Assembly (NCBI GenBank): GCA_040902885.1
Contig: JBBDWK010000042.1
Location: 62,001-126,000, forward strand
Source of the DNA: JBBDWK01 sp040902885
GTDB taxonomy: Bacteria > Acidobacteriota > Terriglobia > Bryobacterales > Bryobacteraceae
DNA: 64,000 bases
Direction: 5' to 3'
The position numbers and the translations under genes were made by a program. Positions 33,910 through 43,716 of the stretch are shown here, one piece after another; position 1 is the stretch's first letter; each line of letters starts with the position of its first letter. A model generated the notes under the pieces. The model did not search any database. It was not told where the DNA came from and saw only the letters and a program-made list of their open reading frames with translations.

Positions 33910-35271
33910 CTATCCCGGTACCGGCATGCGGAAACCATCCTGCGTGCCGCGTATCCACTCCGCCAGTATCGCTCTGTGCCCCTTGAGGACGGCAGCAGCG
34001 TCCTCGCGGCGGGCCAGGTTGTGCACTTCTCCAGGGTCCAGTTGCAGATCGAAGAGCTGCTCCGGCCGCCGACCGCCGTTGAACACCACGTATTTGTATC
34101 TCGCGGTCCGCAGCATCCTGCCTTCGCGGGCTTCGCCTCCGTAGTCGGCAAGCTCCGAGACCACGAAGGAGCGGTCCAGCGGCCTTCCCTCCACGGGCGC
34201 GCGAAGACTCGAGCCGCGCACGCCTTCGAGCGGCGGAACGCCGGCGTAATCGCAGATGGTCGGAAGAACGTCCAGGCCGGAGACGAGCGTCTCCTCATCC
34301 CTCACGCCGCGGCGCTTCACGCCATGGCCCGCGATCACCAGCGGCACCTTCGCCGTCTCTTCCCAGAAAGCGGCCTTCTGCACCCAGCGGTGAGCGCCCA
34401 TCCCTTCGCCGTGATCGGAGGTTAGAACCACCAGGGTGTTCTCATCCAGCCCGGATTGCCGCAGCGCGGCGAGCACCCGCTCAATCTGGCGGTCCACGCT
34501 TTCCACAAGCCGGTAGTAAGAGTGGATGTAGTAACGGATGTCGTCTCGCTTCCACTCCGCGGCAATGCCCACCGCCGCCGACATGGAGTTATAGCCGGCC
34601 GTCCGGTGGAACTGGATATACTCCGGCTCGTCGGGGTCCACGGCCATATTGCGCGGCGCGGGAGGATATTCGGCCGAGCGCGCATGAGAGCGGGTTCCCT
34701 TGTGCGCGCGAATCCAATCGCAGACGTCGTGCGGGTTCATGAAGGACGCGACCAGCAGAAAGGGCTGCCGCGGTTTCTGAGAAAGGAAGTTCACGCAGGC
34801 GCTTGCCAGCGGTTCATCCATGGCGGCGGCGCGTCCGCTTCCGCCGATCAGTTCGTCGAAGCCCGTCGCCCCGGTAAAACTTTTGGGCAGGTGCCACTTT
34901 CCGCCGTATACGGTCTGGTAACCGGCGACGCGGAATACCTCGCCCATGGTCGGCATGCCTGTTTTGATCGGCAAGCCGTTCTTCATCACGCCCGTCTCGT
35001 GGGGCATCCGGCCGGTAAACCAACTGCTTCTCGCCGGGGAACAGACCGGATAGGTCGCGTAGGATTCCGAGAAACTGACGCCATCGGCCGCCAGCGAATC
35101 CATCGCCGGAGTCCGCAGGTACGGATTTCCGTTCGATGACATGGCGGACTGCGACTGCTGGTCCGTAATCAAAAACAGGATATTTGGACGCTCCTGCGCC
35201 TGAAGAGCGCGTCCGGCAATAGGAGCGGCGGCTAGACCGCTCAAGAAGGTTCTTCGGGTCAAGTGCGGCAT
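33910..35271 (-). CDS. Exported Cys-type sulfatase
   Basis: 453 residues. Tat-like N-terminus (MPHLTRRTFLSGLAAAPIAG), metal site PNILFLITDQQSQSAMSSNG, C-S-P-A-R (Cys77-Arg81) for formylglycine conversion, and VVLTSDHGEGMGAHRW. Similar in plan but clearly divergent from the sulfatase at 15325-16677. Substrate unknown. It is followed downstream (in the other direction) only by the peptidase gene; the cupin gene lies 24 bp upstream in the same direction and may share its transcript. Confidence 0.92.
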   Translation of the reverse strand: MPHLTRRTFLSGLAAAPIAGRALQAQERPNILFLITDQQSQSAMSSNGNPYLRTPAMDSLAADGVSFSESYATYPVCSPARSSWFTGRMPHETGVMKNGLPIKTGMPTMGEVFRVAGYQTVYGGKWHLPKSFTGATGFDELIGGSGRAAAMDEPLASACVNFLSQKPRQPFLLVASFMNPHDVCDWIRAHKGTRSHARSAEYPPAPRNMAVDPDEPEYIQFHRTAGYNSMSAAVGIAAEWKRDDIRYYIHSYYRLVESVDRQIERVLAALRQSGLDENTLVVLTSDHGEGMGAHRWVQKAAFWEETAKVPLVIAGHGVKRRGVRDEETLVSGLDVLPTICDYAGVPPLEGVRGSSLRAPVEGRPLDRSFVVSELADYGGEAREGRMLRTARYKYVVFNGGRRPEQLFDLQLDPGEVHNLARREDAAAVLKGHRAILAEWIRGTQDGFRMPVPG

Positions 35272-35295
35272 AATCGCCCCGGCGATTATGGAAGC

Positions 35296-36195
35296 TTATT
35301 CCAGCTTCTTGGGGGCCACAGACACCTCGTCTTTGTAATCCGGGGCGGGGCGCGTATAGCGCGCGAAATAGAACCACGCCATGGTCTTGTCCTTGCTCAG
35401 GTTCAGCACGGAGTGAACGGTTTTCGCATTCGGGGGTGCGATGAAGCCGACATTCGGCGGCATCTCGCGCACTTCGCTGCCCAGCATCATGTACGCACTG
35501 TCCGGCGGCAGCTTGGTCCACACTTCCTCCCACTGGGGAGGATGCGGATGCGGGGAACCGATCGACATTGGATTCATGTAGACGATCAGAATCTTCTCGT
35601 TGGGATGCAGCCCGTCGGATGGATGGAAGATGTTCTTCGCCATATAACTCCAGTGCGCGTTCTTCTCGGCGATGGGCAGCACATGCACGTCGCGCACAAG
35701 AATGTCCTTGCGCGGCGTTACGCCGGCCGGATTCTCCCAAGTCAGCATGAACATGTTGAGCGGCTTGTCCGTCGTGTTTGTGAACCGGTGCTTGGCCTGC
35801 GGCGGAATCAGGACCGCAATGCCCTCGCGCAGGTCCCAGTATTCGCCGCCGGTGTCCAGCCGCCCCTCGCCGTTCTGCACATAAAAAATCTGCTGATCGG
35901 GCAGCTCCACCAGCGGGGTTTGGTTCCTGGGCATCAGCGTCGCCACGGAGAAATCTTTCCGGTACTGGAGGACCGCGCCCGGCTCGCCCGGCTCGTGCGG
36001 ATCGCCTTTCCGCAGAATCGAGCGCGTAAACATCACTTCATGCGTCACGCGGGTGAGCGCAGCGAAGGGATTGCCGATAAAGCGGTCGACATCCACTCCA
36101 ACCTGGTCGTTCGAAGGGAACGCCCGCACCTGAGCGCCGGCGGGAAGACAGGCGGCGAACGCAGCCGCCACGATGAATTTCCTGTTCACAAGCAT
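35296..36195 (-). CDS. Exported cupin-domain protein
   Basis: 299 residues from MLVNRKFIVAAAFAACLPAG, a signal peptide. Two cupin-like halves can be seen: NQTPLVELPDQQIFYVQNGE with RHRFTNT-like text in the first, and PHPHPPQWEEVWTKLPPDSA in the second, whose closely set His residues and Glu suit metal binding. Many cupins are oxygenases, isomerases or sugar-binding proteins, so function is open. It starts 12 bp after the esterase stop. Confidence 0.8.
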   Translation of the reverse strand: MLVNRKFIVAAAFAACLPAGAQVRAFPSNDQVGVDVDRFIGNPFAALTRVTHEVMFTRSILRKGDPHEPGEPGAVLQYRKDFSVATLMPRNQTPLVELPDQQIFYVQNGEGRLDTGGEYWDLREGIAVLIPPQAKHRFTNTTDKPLNMFMLTWENPAGVTPRKDILVRDVHVLPIAEKNAHWSYMAKNIFHPSDGLHPNEKILIVYMNPMSIGSPHPHPPQWEEVWTKLPPDSAYMMLGSEVREMPPNVGFIAPPNAKTVHSVLNLSKDKTMAWFYFARYTRPAPDYKDEVSVAPKKLE

Positions 36196-36207
36196 AATCT
36201 CCGGATC

Positions 36208-37080
36208 TCACATGATACGGCGGACCTTCAAGAACGCCCAAATGTGCTCGTACAGCTCGTCCACTTTCTCCAAAGGGAATCCGTGCGCTCCCTGAGGCAC
36301 GCTGATCATCTCCGCGTCGCCGCCCGCTTCGCGCACGGCGCGCGTCAACTGCACGCCGTGTTCGTATGGAACAGTCTGGTCGGCATCGCCGTGGATGGTC
36401 AGTATCGCGGGCACATCCTTCCGCACGTACGTCATGGGTGAGACGCGGCGCGCCAGGTCGAACCGTCCCGGCTGCTCGGGCAGCCAGGTAACGGCGTACT
36501 TGCGCATATTCGGCCCGTCGAGCTGATCGGCGACGTCGGTGATGCCGTAGAAATTGATCACCGCGGCCACACGCACGGTTGGTCCCAGGTCCGCGGACTT
36601 GGGCGTCATCCCGACCATCAGCGAAAGATGGCCTCCGGCGGAATCGCCGGTCACCACAATGCGGTTCGCAGCCACGTTGTACTTCCCCGCATTCCGGCGA
36701 AACCACCGCGCTGCGTTCAGCACATCGGTCACGGCCGCGGGCGCGGGCGCCGACTTGGCCAGCCGGTACTCCACGTTCGCCGCCACGAAGCCCTTCCGCG
36801 CCCAGCGCACCGCCACCGGATGCAAGCGCTGTTCCTTGGTGCCGCCGGTCCAGCCGCCGCCGTGGATGACCAGGACGCCGGGGCGCTTCTCCCGGGAAGC
36901 CGCTTTGGGCCGCACGATATCGAGCACAGTTTCGGGATACTGGCTGTACTGAATATTGGCAATCAGTTCCAGATCCTCGGGTAACGGCGGCGGTGTATCC
37001 GGCCGCGCGCCGGTGGGCACCTGCGCCCAGCACGAAGCCGTGAAGGCGAGACAAGCGAGCGTAAAGTTCAAGCGGTGCAT
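36208..37080 (-). CDS. Exported alpha/beta hydrolase of the hormone-sensitive-lipase type
   Basis: 290 residues with a signal peptide (MHRLNFTLACLAFTASCWAQ). HGGGWTGGT forms the oxyanion hole, GDSAGGH holds the nucleophile Ser, IHGDADQTVP the Asp and QGAHGF the His. Family members are esterases on acetylated or feruloylated sugars or lipids. It leads an esterase-cupin-sulfatase series in one direction, which would suit degradation of decorated polysaccharides. Confidence 0.88.
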   Translation of the reverse strand: MHRLNFTLACLAFTASCWAQVPTGARPDTPPPLPEDLELIANIQYSQYPETVLDIVRPKAASREKRPGVLVIHGGGWTGGTKEQRLHPVAVRWARKGFVAANVEYRLAKSAPAPAAVTDVLNAARWFRRNAGKYNVAANRIVVTGDSAGGHLSLMVGMTPKSADLGPTVRVAAVINFYGITDVADQLDGPNMRKYAVTWLPEQPGRFDLARRVSPMTYVRKDVPAILTIHGDADQTVPYEHGVQLTRAVREAGGDAEMISVPQGAHGFPLEKVDELYEHIWAFLKVRRIM

Positions 37081-37104
37081 GATGGACAGTATATTAGAAG
37101 GTGC

Positions 37105-37794
37105 ATGCGAAATATTCTGCTGGCCCTGGCCGCCACAACGGCCCTATACGCCGATGGCCCGGGAATTATCCTGAGCCGCCGCGCCCCCCAGGACTTTGCC
37201 CTCACCGCCGACTCCGGCGCAAAACAGTGGAAGGACGTGCGCGGCGTCTTCGCGGAGAACGGCCCGAAGGGGCAGGCCGTACCCGGCCACCGCACCGAAA
37301 TCCGCTCGGTATGGACGCCGGAGAACCTGTACGTTCTTTTCATCTGCCCCTACGAGACCCTCAATCTCAAGTCCGATCCGTCCCAAACGGCCGAAACCAA
37401 CCGGTTGTGGAACTGGGACGTGGCCGAGGTCTTCGTCGGCGCGGACTTCAAGAACATCCGGCGCTATAAGGAGTTTCAAGTATCGCCTCAAGGCGAGTGG
37501 GTGGACCTGGATATCGACCGCGACCGCCCGCAGCCGGAAGGCGGCTGGCGCTGGAACTCGAACTTTGAGGTGAAGGCGCGGCTCGATGAGGGGAAGAAGA
37601 CCTGGTACGGGGAGATGCGCATTTCCATCGCCTCCATCGACAGCCGCCCTCCCAAGGCCGGCGCCGAAATGCGCATCAACTTCTACCGCATTCAGGGCGC
37701 AAACACGGACAAGAAGTTCATCGCCTGGCAGCCTACCAATGCCAACTCCTATCACGTGCCGGAAGCCTTCGGGCGGCTTCGGCTGGTGCAGTGA
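37105..37794 (+). CDS. Exported CBM9-like carbohydrate-binding protein
   Basis: 229 residues from MRNILLALAATTALYADG, a signal peptide. TEIRSVWTPENLYVLFICPY, NRLWNWDVAEVFVGADFKNI, RRYKEFQVSPQGEWVDLDID follow the pattern of family 9-type carbohydrate-binding domains, as do the conserved Trp and Glu residues. The stop overlaps the GTG of the next gene by 4 bp, so it is coupled to the phosphohexomutase pair. Confidence 0.8.
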   Translation: MRNILLALAATTALYADGPGIILSRRAPQDFALTADSGAKQWKDVRGVFAENGPKGQAVPGHRTEIRSVWTPENLYVLFICPYETLNLKSDPSQTAETNRLWNWDVAEVFVGADFKNIRRYKEFQVSPQGEWVDLDIDRDRPQPEGGWRWNSNFEVKARLDEGKKTWYGEMRISIASIDSRPPKAGAEMRINFYRIQGANTDKKFIAWQPTNANSYHVPEAFGRLRLVQ

Positions 37795-39161
37795 GCAGCC
37801 GGGCGAAAAAATCGCTGCGAATCTCGCATGTCGGCCTGCGCGGTGTGGTGGGGTCGGGCCTCACCGCCGCGCACGTCGTCGATTTTTCCTCCGCCTTCGG
37901 AACGTTTCTGGAAGCTCCCGGCCCGGTAGTCGTCGGCCGCGATACACGCGCGAGCGGCGCGATGCTGCGCGAAGGCGTGGTTTCCGCGCTGCTGGCTTGC
38001 GGCCGCGAGGCTGTCGACCTGGGCATCGTGCCCACGCCGGTGATTCAGCACGCCATCCGGCGCCTGGGCGCGGCCGGCGGCATCTCCATCGGCGCCAGCC
38101 ACAACGGCGAGGAGTGGAACGCGCTGAAATTTTTCGGGGCCGAAGGCACATATCTCTCCACCGCCGAAGCAGGCGAACTGCTCGATATTTATCACCTGCG
38201 CCAGTTCGGCTTCGCGGAGTGGACGGGCATCGGCAAGCTGCGTCTGGAAACCGGAGCCATCGACCTCTATCTGGACGCGCTGGCCGAGGTCTACGACTTT
38301 TCAGCGATGCGGGATTTTCGGGTGCTCGCGGACTGCTGCAACGGCACGTCCGCGCTCATCCTGCATCGCGTGAACGAGCGCTTCCAGACGGACTTTATCC
38401 TGATCAACGAGCGCACCGAAGGAGTGCGGTTTGCGCACGAGCCTTCCACCACTCAGGCCACCGTCGCCCTGCAGCTCAGCCCGCTGATGAAGCCGCTCCA
38501 GGCGGACGCCGGTTTCCTCTTCGACGCCGATTCGGATCGCGTCGCCATGGCGGACGAGAACGGCGCGCCGGTCTCGGAAGAGCTCGTCCTTCCGCTGATT
38601 GCCGACTACTTGCTGCCGCGCTCGAGAGGCAGGATTGTAATTACCAATCTCTCCACGACTTCCCTGGTCGAAGAGATCGCGAAACGGCACGGAGGTGAAG
38701 TGGTGCGCGTACCGGTGGGGCGCCACAGCGCCATCGATTCGCTCTCCTTTTACCGGCCGGAGCAGGTCGCCCTTGCCGGGGAAGGCACCGGCGCGGTGAT
38801 GATGCCCCAGTTCCGCTTCGTCTACGACGGCATCGCGTCCATGCTCGCGGTGCTGTCCATGATGCGCGAACGCTGCCAGTCGCTCTCGGCCATTCTGGCG
38901 TCGTATCCGAAATTTTCGATCCTGAAAGCCCAGGTGCCCCTGGTCGCGCAGCGCGTCCCCGCGCTTCTTGCCCGGCTGCGCGAACGCTATGCCGACGGGA
39001 GTGTGAATGCCATCGACGGTCTGCGCGTCGATTGGCCGGACCGGTGGTTCCATGTGCGGGTAAGCCAGACCGAGCCGGTGATCCGTGTGATCTGCGAAGC
39101 GCGCGGCGAGCCGCCGCGGGATCTCTTCGAAGAACTGCTCGAGCAGGTGAGAATCGCCTGA
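37791..39161 (+). CDS. Phosphohexomutase, GlmM-like paralogue A
   Basis: 456 residues from a GTG start (GTGA overlap with the preceding gene). Phosphoserine loop GASHNGEE (Ser103), metal loop DADSDR, sugar loop GEGTGAVMMP, phosphate loop VSQTEPVIRVI. The usual Pro after ASHN is Gly and the metal loop is DADSDR rather than DGDADR, so this copy differs from the typical GlmM. Members interconvert phosphate positions on glucose, mannose or glucosamine. The next gene is a paralogue starting 1 bp before the stop. Confidence 0.88.
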   Translation: MSSRAKKSLRISHVGLRGVVGSGLTAAHVVDFSSAFGTFLEAPGPVVVGRDTRASGAMLREGVVSALLACGREAVDLGIVPTPVIQHAIRRLGAAGGISIGASHNGEEWNALKFFGAEGTYLSTAEAGELLDIYHLRQFGFAEWTGIGKLRLETGAIDLYLDALAEVYDFSAMRDFRVLADCCNGTSALILHRVNERFQTDFILINERTEGVRFAHEPSTTQATVALQLSPLMKPLQADAGFLFDADSDRVAMADENGAPVSEELVLPLIADYLLPRSRGRIVITNLSTTSLVEEIAKRHGGEVVRVPVGRHSAIDSLSFYRPEQVALAGEGTGAVMMPQFRFVYDGIASMLAVLSMMRERCQSLSAILASYPKFSILKAQVPLVAQRVPALLARLRERYADGSVNAIDGLRVDWPDRWFHVRVSQTEPVIRVICEARGEPPRDLFEELLEQVRIA

Positions 39162-40519
39162 TGGCGCGCCGCGAGCATCTGTTGAAGATCGGCGTCTCCG
39201 GAGTGCGCGGAGTGGTGGGCGAATTTCTGACCCCGGCTCTGGCTTGCGCCTTCGCCCAGGCCTTTGGCAGTTACGTGCGCGGCGGACGCGTGGTGGTGGG
39301 CCGCGACACGCGCTCCAGCGGCGAGATGCTCCAGCACGCGGTCAACTGCGGATTGCTGGCGGCGGGGTGTGAAGTGGTGGATGTGGGAGTTCTGCCCACT
39401 CCCACGATACAGATCTACACGGGCGGAACCGGCGCGCGCGGCGGCATCGCGCTGACGGCATCGCACAATCCGCCCGAATACAATGCCCTCAAGCTCTTCA
39501 ATGCCGAGGGCCTGTTCTTCAATCGCTACGAGCGCGGCGAACTGATCGATCTCTATCACCAGAGCGATTTTCAGCAGGCCGCGAGCGAAGAGATCCGCGG
39601 CGTGATTTGCGAGCGCGAGGTTCCGCGCAAGCTGCACATTCAGAGGGTGCTGCAACATGTGGATGTGGAGGCCATCCGCAAACGGCGCTTCCGGGTGGCG
39701 CTGGACGCGGTAAACGGCGCGGGCGCGGTGATGACGCCGGGCTATCTCGAAGAATCGCTCGCTTGCAAGCTGGAAGCGATTGCGGTCGATCCGAATCTTC
39801 CTTTTCCGCGCGAAGCTGAACCGGGGCCCGCAACGTTGGGCGAACTGTCCGAGCTGGTAGTCAAAACCGGCAGCGAGATCGGCTTTGCGCAGGACCCCGA
39901 TGGCGACCGGTTGGCGGTAGTCGACGAAACCGGTCGCGTGCTCGACAACGACGATGTGCTTGCTCTCGCCATTGACGCCGCCCTCGCCCGCGTGCCCGGC
40001 GACGTGGTCGTGAACCTGACGACTTCGTCCTCCGTGGACGAGATCGCCCGGCATCATGGCCGCCGCGTGTGGCGCACGCCGGTGGGCGAAGCGAACGTGG
40101 TGGAGACGATGCAGGCTGTGAACGCCGCAATCGGCGGCGAGGGCGCAAACGGAGGCATCGTCTTCCCGGCGGTGCATCTCTGCCGCGACAGCTACACCGG
40201 AATGGCATTTCTGCTGGACCGGATGGCGGCCACGGGCGAAAGCATTTCAGCCCTTTCCGCGCGTCTGCCGCGTTATTACCGGAGGCTGGGGAAGGCGCCG
40301 TTCGAGCACGGCCGTTTGGGGACGCTGATGCAGGCGCTGGAGCGGGAGTTCCCGCAAGCGGAGAAAGACCGCTCGGACGGTCTGAAACTGACGCTAGCGG
40401 AAGGCTGGCTCCACGTGCGCGCTTCCAACACGGAGCGGCTGCTGCGTCTGGCGGCGGAAGCCCGCTCGCCGGAGCTGCTCGATACGCTGTACGCCAGGCT
40501 GACGAAGCTGCTGGAGTAG
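39161..40519 (+). CDS. Phosphohexomutase, GlmM-like paralogue B
   Basis: 452 residues from MARREHLLKIGVSGVRGVVG, ATG overlapping the previous stop by one base (TGATG). Phosphoserine loop TASHNPPE (Ser101), metal loop DPDGDR, sugar loop GEGANGGIVF, and phosphate loop ASNTERLLRLA, all close to family consensus. By sequence this looks the more canonical of the two and is the likelier GlmM/PMM. Paralogues in tandem with coupled translation are unusual. Confidence 0.9.
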   Translation: MARREHLLKIGVSGVRGVVGEFLTPALACAFAQAFGSYVRGGRVVVGRDTRSSGEMLQHAVNCGLLAAGCEVVDVGVLPTPTIQIYTGGTGARGGIALTASHNPPEYNALKLFNAEGLFFNRYERGELIDLYHQSDFQQAASEEIRGVICEREVPRKLHIQRVLQHVDVEAIRKRRFRVALDAVNGAGAVMTPGYLEESLACKLEAIAVDPNLPFPREAEPGPATLGELSELVVKTGSEIGFAQDPDGDRLAVVDETGRVLDNDDVLALAIDAALARVPGDVVVNLTTSSSVDEIARHHGRRVWRTPVGEANVVETMQAVNAAIGGEGANGGIVFPAVHLCRDSYTGMAFLLDRMAATGESISALSARLPRYYRRLGKAPFEHGRLGTLMQALEREFPQAEKDRSDGLKLTLAEGWLHVRASNTERLLRLAAEARSPELLDTLYARLTKLLE

Positions 40520-40874
40520 GAGAGCCGTTTTGGGCATCTTGCTTGGGTGCGCAAATTGATGTGAGGTACGGCTATGATTCGTGGGAAGCTCAGCATGATT
40601 GTCACTTCAATTTGAACCGGCAGGCAGAACATCGTAATTGAGCCTGCTGTGTTGGCGTCGAAAATTATTGAGATAATCAGTGGAATCGTCGAATCACTGC
40701 CAGGTCACCTTGCCGCTGGCTGGGTGCTCGCCGGTATCGTCTGGAAGGAGGCGCTCAGCCGTTTGTGGACATCTCTTTTGGCTCGAGCCTGGTGTCAACA
40801 CGACTTCACGCGCGGTTGAATTAACCTGCCCCGCAGCAATATGATAGATGTGCGCAACGCGGTGAGGGAGAAGA
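40520..40874 (+). other. Gene-poor stretch of 355 bp
   Basis: No convincing regular gene or RNA gene. The one possible small frame is listed separately at 40649-40819. The stretch lies between the phosphohexomutase pair and the DUF1549/DUF1553 gene and must hold the promoter of the latter; no clear -35/-10 pair was seen. Confidence 0.5.
40649..40819 (+). CDS. Possible 56-residue small membrane protein
   Basis: GTG start; in-frame stop 36 bp upstream limits the frame. VLASKIIEIISGIVESLPGH followed by LAAGWVLAGIVWKEALSRLW reads like one hydrophobic helix with flanking charges, more protein-like than neighbouring frames. No ribosome binding site is evident. Treat as a possibility only. Confidence 0.2.
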   Translation: MLASKIIEIISGIVESLPGHLAAGWVLAGIVWKEALSRLWTSLLARAWCQHDFTRG

Positions 40875-43709
40875 ATGAGATCGGTTCAGGCGCAATGGGT
40901 GCGTGCGGTTGTTCGTGTGGGTTCCATACTGGCGGCGACAGGCGCGCTTTGTGTCCCCGCGCTGCCGCAAACCTCCGGCCAGGTCGAGTTTTTTGAAAAG
41001 AGAATTCGCCCCGTTCTGGCCGCCAATTGCCAGGCTTGTCACAACGCCAAAGTCAAGACGGCCGCTCTGGATCTCTCGACCGCCGAAAGCTTCATTCACG
41101 GCGGCCAGAGCGGCGCCCTGGTGAGCGCCGGCAATCCCGAGGAGAGCCGCCTGCTCAAGGTGATCAGCTATGACGACCGCCTTAAAATGCCCCCCACTGG
41201 CAAGCTGAAGCCAGAGGAGATCGCCGACCTCACGGCATGGGTGAAGATGGGCGCGCCCTGGCCCGGCGCCGCATTGGTTGCCAAGTCCGCGCCCGCGCCG
41301 GATTCCTTCAAGGGCTTCACGGAAGAGCAGAAGAATTTCTGGGCCTTCCAGCCGGTGAGCGATCCCAAGCCTCCGAAGGTCGCGAACGCAGCATGGGTGA
41401 AGTCGCCTGTGGACCAGTTCATTCTTGCCAGGCTTGAAGAGAAGGGCCTGCAGCCCGCGCCTCCCGCCGATAAGCTGGTGCTGCTGCGGCGGGCCACTTT
41501 CGACCTGACCGGCCTTCCGCCCACCGAACAGGAGATTCGGGATTTCCTGGCCGACAATTCTCCGGACGCATTTGCGAAAGTGGTAGACCGTCTTCTGACT
41601 TCGCCTCGCTATGGCGAGCGCTGGGGCCGCCACTGGCTGGATGTGGCGCGCTACGCCGATTCCACCGGAAACGACGAGGATCATCGCTACCCTTACGCCT
41701 GGCGCTACCGGGATTATGTGATTGCGGCGTTCAACAACGATCTGCCGTTCGACCAGTTCATGCGCGAGCAGATCGCCGGCGACCTCCTTCCCGGCAAAAC
41801 GCCCGGCGAGCCCAACCGGCGCGGCATCGTAGCGACGGGCTTCCTGGCCCTGGGCGCGAAGGCGCTGGCTCAGCAGGACAAAAAGAAGATGCTCTACGAC
41901 GTCTACGACGAACAAGTGGACGTCACGTCGAAAGCCTTCCTGGGGCTGACGCTATCCTGCGCGCGCTGTCACGATCACAAGTTCGATCCGCTGCTCACCA
42001 AGGATTACTATTCGATGATCTCCATCTTCGCCAGCACCCGCAGCTTCCGGGAAGACGACACTCACGTCTCGAAGCTGCTCTTCCGGCCGCTGGTGGCAAA
42101 AGAAGAATACGAGCGTTACCAGGCGCACCAGGATACGGTGAACCGGAAGAAAATGGAGATTGAAGACCTTCAGGACGAGGAGGTCGCGAAATACAACGCA
42201 CGCATGAGCCCGCGCCTGGCCGATTACATGGTGGCGGCGCGCAAGGTATACGGCGATAAGGCTCCGCTGGCTGGAACGGCGATGGCCGCCGGTCTGGACG
42301 AGAAGGTGCTCCGCAAGTGGGCGGAGTATCTGGAGCCCAAGGCGGGCGTAATTCGCATCTATTTGGACGAGTGGCACAACGCCGCTCCCGAACAGTTCGC
42401 CAGCGTCGCAGCCGGCTACCAGACGCGCTTCCAGCAGAGCCTGGAGGGGTGGAACGTAACGCTCGGCAAGTGGCGCACGCGGGTCCGGCGCATGCTCAAA
42501 GACATGAATATGCCGCCGCCCGAGAAGCCGAAGTTCGATGCGGCCAAGGACGGCTTCTTCGCCGGCGTCTACTTCGGCAACGGTCCCTTCGCGATTGGCG
42601 CAAAGGAGCAGGAGGCGATCTTCGCGCCGGAAACCCTGGCGGCGATCGCGCGCCTGAAACAGGAGATGGAGGGGTTGAAGAAGTCGGCTCCTCCGGAACC
42701 GGATATGGCCTGCGCGGTTGAGGAAGGCAAGATCGTCAATCAGAAGGTTTTTATCCGGGGGGATTACAACAGTCCGGGCGAAGACGCGCCCAAGGACTTC
42801 CCGAAGATTTTGACCGGGGAGAGCGACGCGGTTCCACAACCGAAGGGCAGCGGCCGTTTGGAGCTTGCGGAGTGGCTGGCCCAGCCGGACCATCCTTTGA
42901 GTTCGCGCGTGATGGTGAACCGGATCTGGCAGTGGCACTTCGGCGAAGGGTTGGTTCGGACGCCGGACAATTTCGGGAAGATGGGCGACCGGCCCACGCA
43001 TCCCGAGCTGCTGAATTACCTCGCCCGGCAGTTCGTCAAGGACGGCTGGTCGGTGAAGCGCATGCACCGGGCGATGATGCTGTCGAGCGCCTACCAGATG
43101 TCGAGCGAGGCGCCGGAGGCGAGTATCGCGGCCGATCCAGAAAACCAGTTGTACTCGCGGTTCTTCCGGCGGCGGCTGAGTATCGAGGAGATCCGCGATG
43201 GCATGCTGGCGCTCGACAGTACGCTCGATCTGACCATGGGCGGCACGCTGCAGACCGGCTTCGGAACGGATCGCGAAAACAGCAACGACCGGCTCAGTCT
43301 GGATCCGGAGAAGATCCTGCGCCGCACCGTCTATCTGCCCTTGCGCCGCGCGAATCTTCCCACGCTGCTGAACCTGTTCGATTTCGGCGACGCCACAACA
43401 CCGGGAGGCAAGCGCGGTCAGACCAACGTGGCGCCGCAGGCGCTGTTCATGATGAATAGCGAGTTTCTGACCGAGCGCACGAACAACCTGACGCGGAGCC
43501 TGCTGGGCCGGGAACTGAGCGATGCGCAGCGTCTCGAAAGCGCGTATCTCCGCATCTTGAACCGCAAGCCGGCGGGCGGGGAAGTGGATGCGGGGTTGAC
43601 CTACATCGCCGGCTTCACGTCGAAGTTTCGCGACCAGGACAGGGAAGCCGCATGGCAGAGCTTCTGCCGGATTCTGATGGCGTCGAACGATTTTATCTAC
43701 GTGGATTGA
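40875..43709 (+). CDS. DUF1549/DUF1553 protein with cytochrome-c-like N-terminus
   Basis: 944 residues. Signal-type N-terminus, then a haem-c motif CQACH in ANCQACHNAKVKTAAL (PSCyt1 type), DUF1549 (RHWLDVARYADSTGNDEDHR, DQFMREQIAGDLLPG), and DUF1553 at the C-terminus (HPLSSRVMVNRIWQWHFGEG, RRTVYLPLRRANLPTLLNLF). These large exported proteins are abundant in Planctomycetes and Acidobacteriota, and usually sit beside a DUF1501 gene; the role is unknown, though a part in polysaccharide breakdown has been proposed. The DUF1501 gene follows 7 bp later. Confidence 0.92.
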   Translation: MRSVQAQWVRAVVRVGSILAATGALCVPALPQTSGQVEFFEKRIRPVLAANCQACHNAKVKTAALDLSTAESFIHGGQSGALVSAGNPEESRLLKVISYDDRLKMPPTGKLKPEEIADLTAWVKMGAPWPGAALVAKSAPAPDSFKGFTEEQKNFWAFQPVSDPKPPKVANAAWVKSPVDQFILARLEEKGLQPAPPADKLVLLRRATFDLTGLPPTEQEIRDFLADNSPDAFAKVVDRLLTSPRYGERWGRHWLDVARYADSTGNDEDHRYPYAWRYRDYVIAAFNNDLPFDQFMREQIAGDLLPGKTPGEPNRRGIVATGFLALGAKALAQQDKKKMLYDVYDEQVDVTSKAFLGLTLSCARCHDHKFDPLLTKDYYSMISIFASTRSFREDDTHVSKLLFRPLVAKEEYERYQAHQDTVNRKKMEIEDLQDEEVAKYNARMSPRLADYMVAARKVYGDKAPLAGTAMAAGLDEKVLRKWAEYLEPKAGVIRIYLDEWHNAAPEQFASVAAGYQTRFQQSLEGWNVTLGKWRTRVRRMLKDMNMPPPEKPKFDAAKDGFFAGVYFGNGPFAIGAKEQEAIFAPETLAAIARLKQEMEGLKKSAPPEPDMACAVEEGKIVNQKVFIRGDYNSPGEDAPKDFPKILTGESDAVPQPKGSGRLELAEWLAQPDHPLSSRVMVNRIWQWHFGEGLVRTPDNFGKMGDRPTHPELLNYLARQFVKDGWSVKRMHRAMMLSSAYQMSSEAPEASIAADPENQLYSRFFRRRLSIEEIRDGMLALDSTLDLTMGGTLQTGFGTDRENSNDRLSLDPEKILRRTVYLPLRRANLPTLLNLFDFGDATTPGGKRGQTNVAPQALFMMNSEFLTERTNNLTRSLLGRELSDAQRLESAYLRILNRKPAGGEVDAGLTYIAGFTSKFRDQDREAAWQSFCRILMASNDFIYVD

Positions 43710-43716
43710 AGACCCA

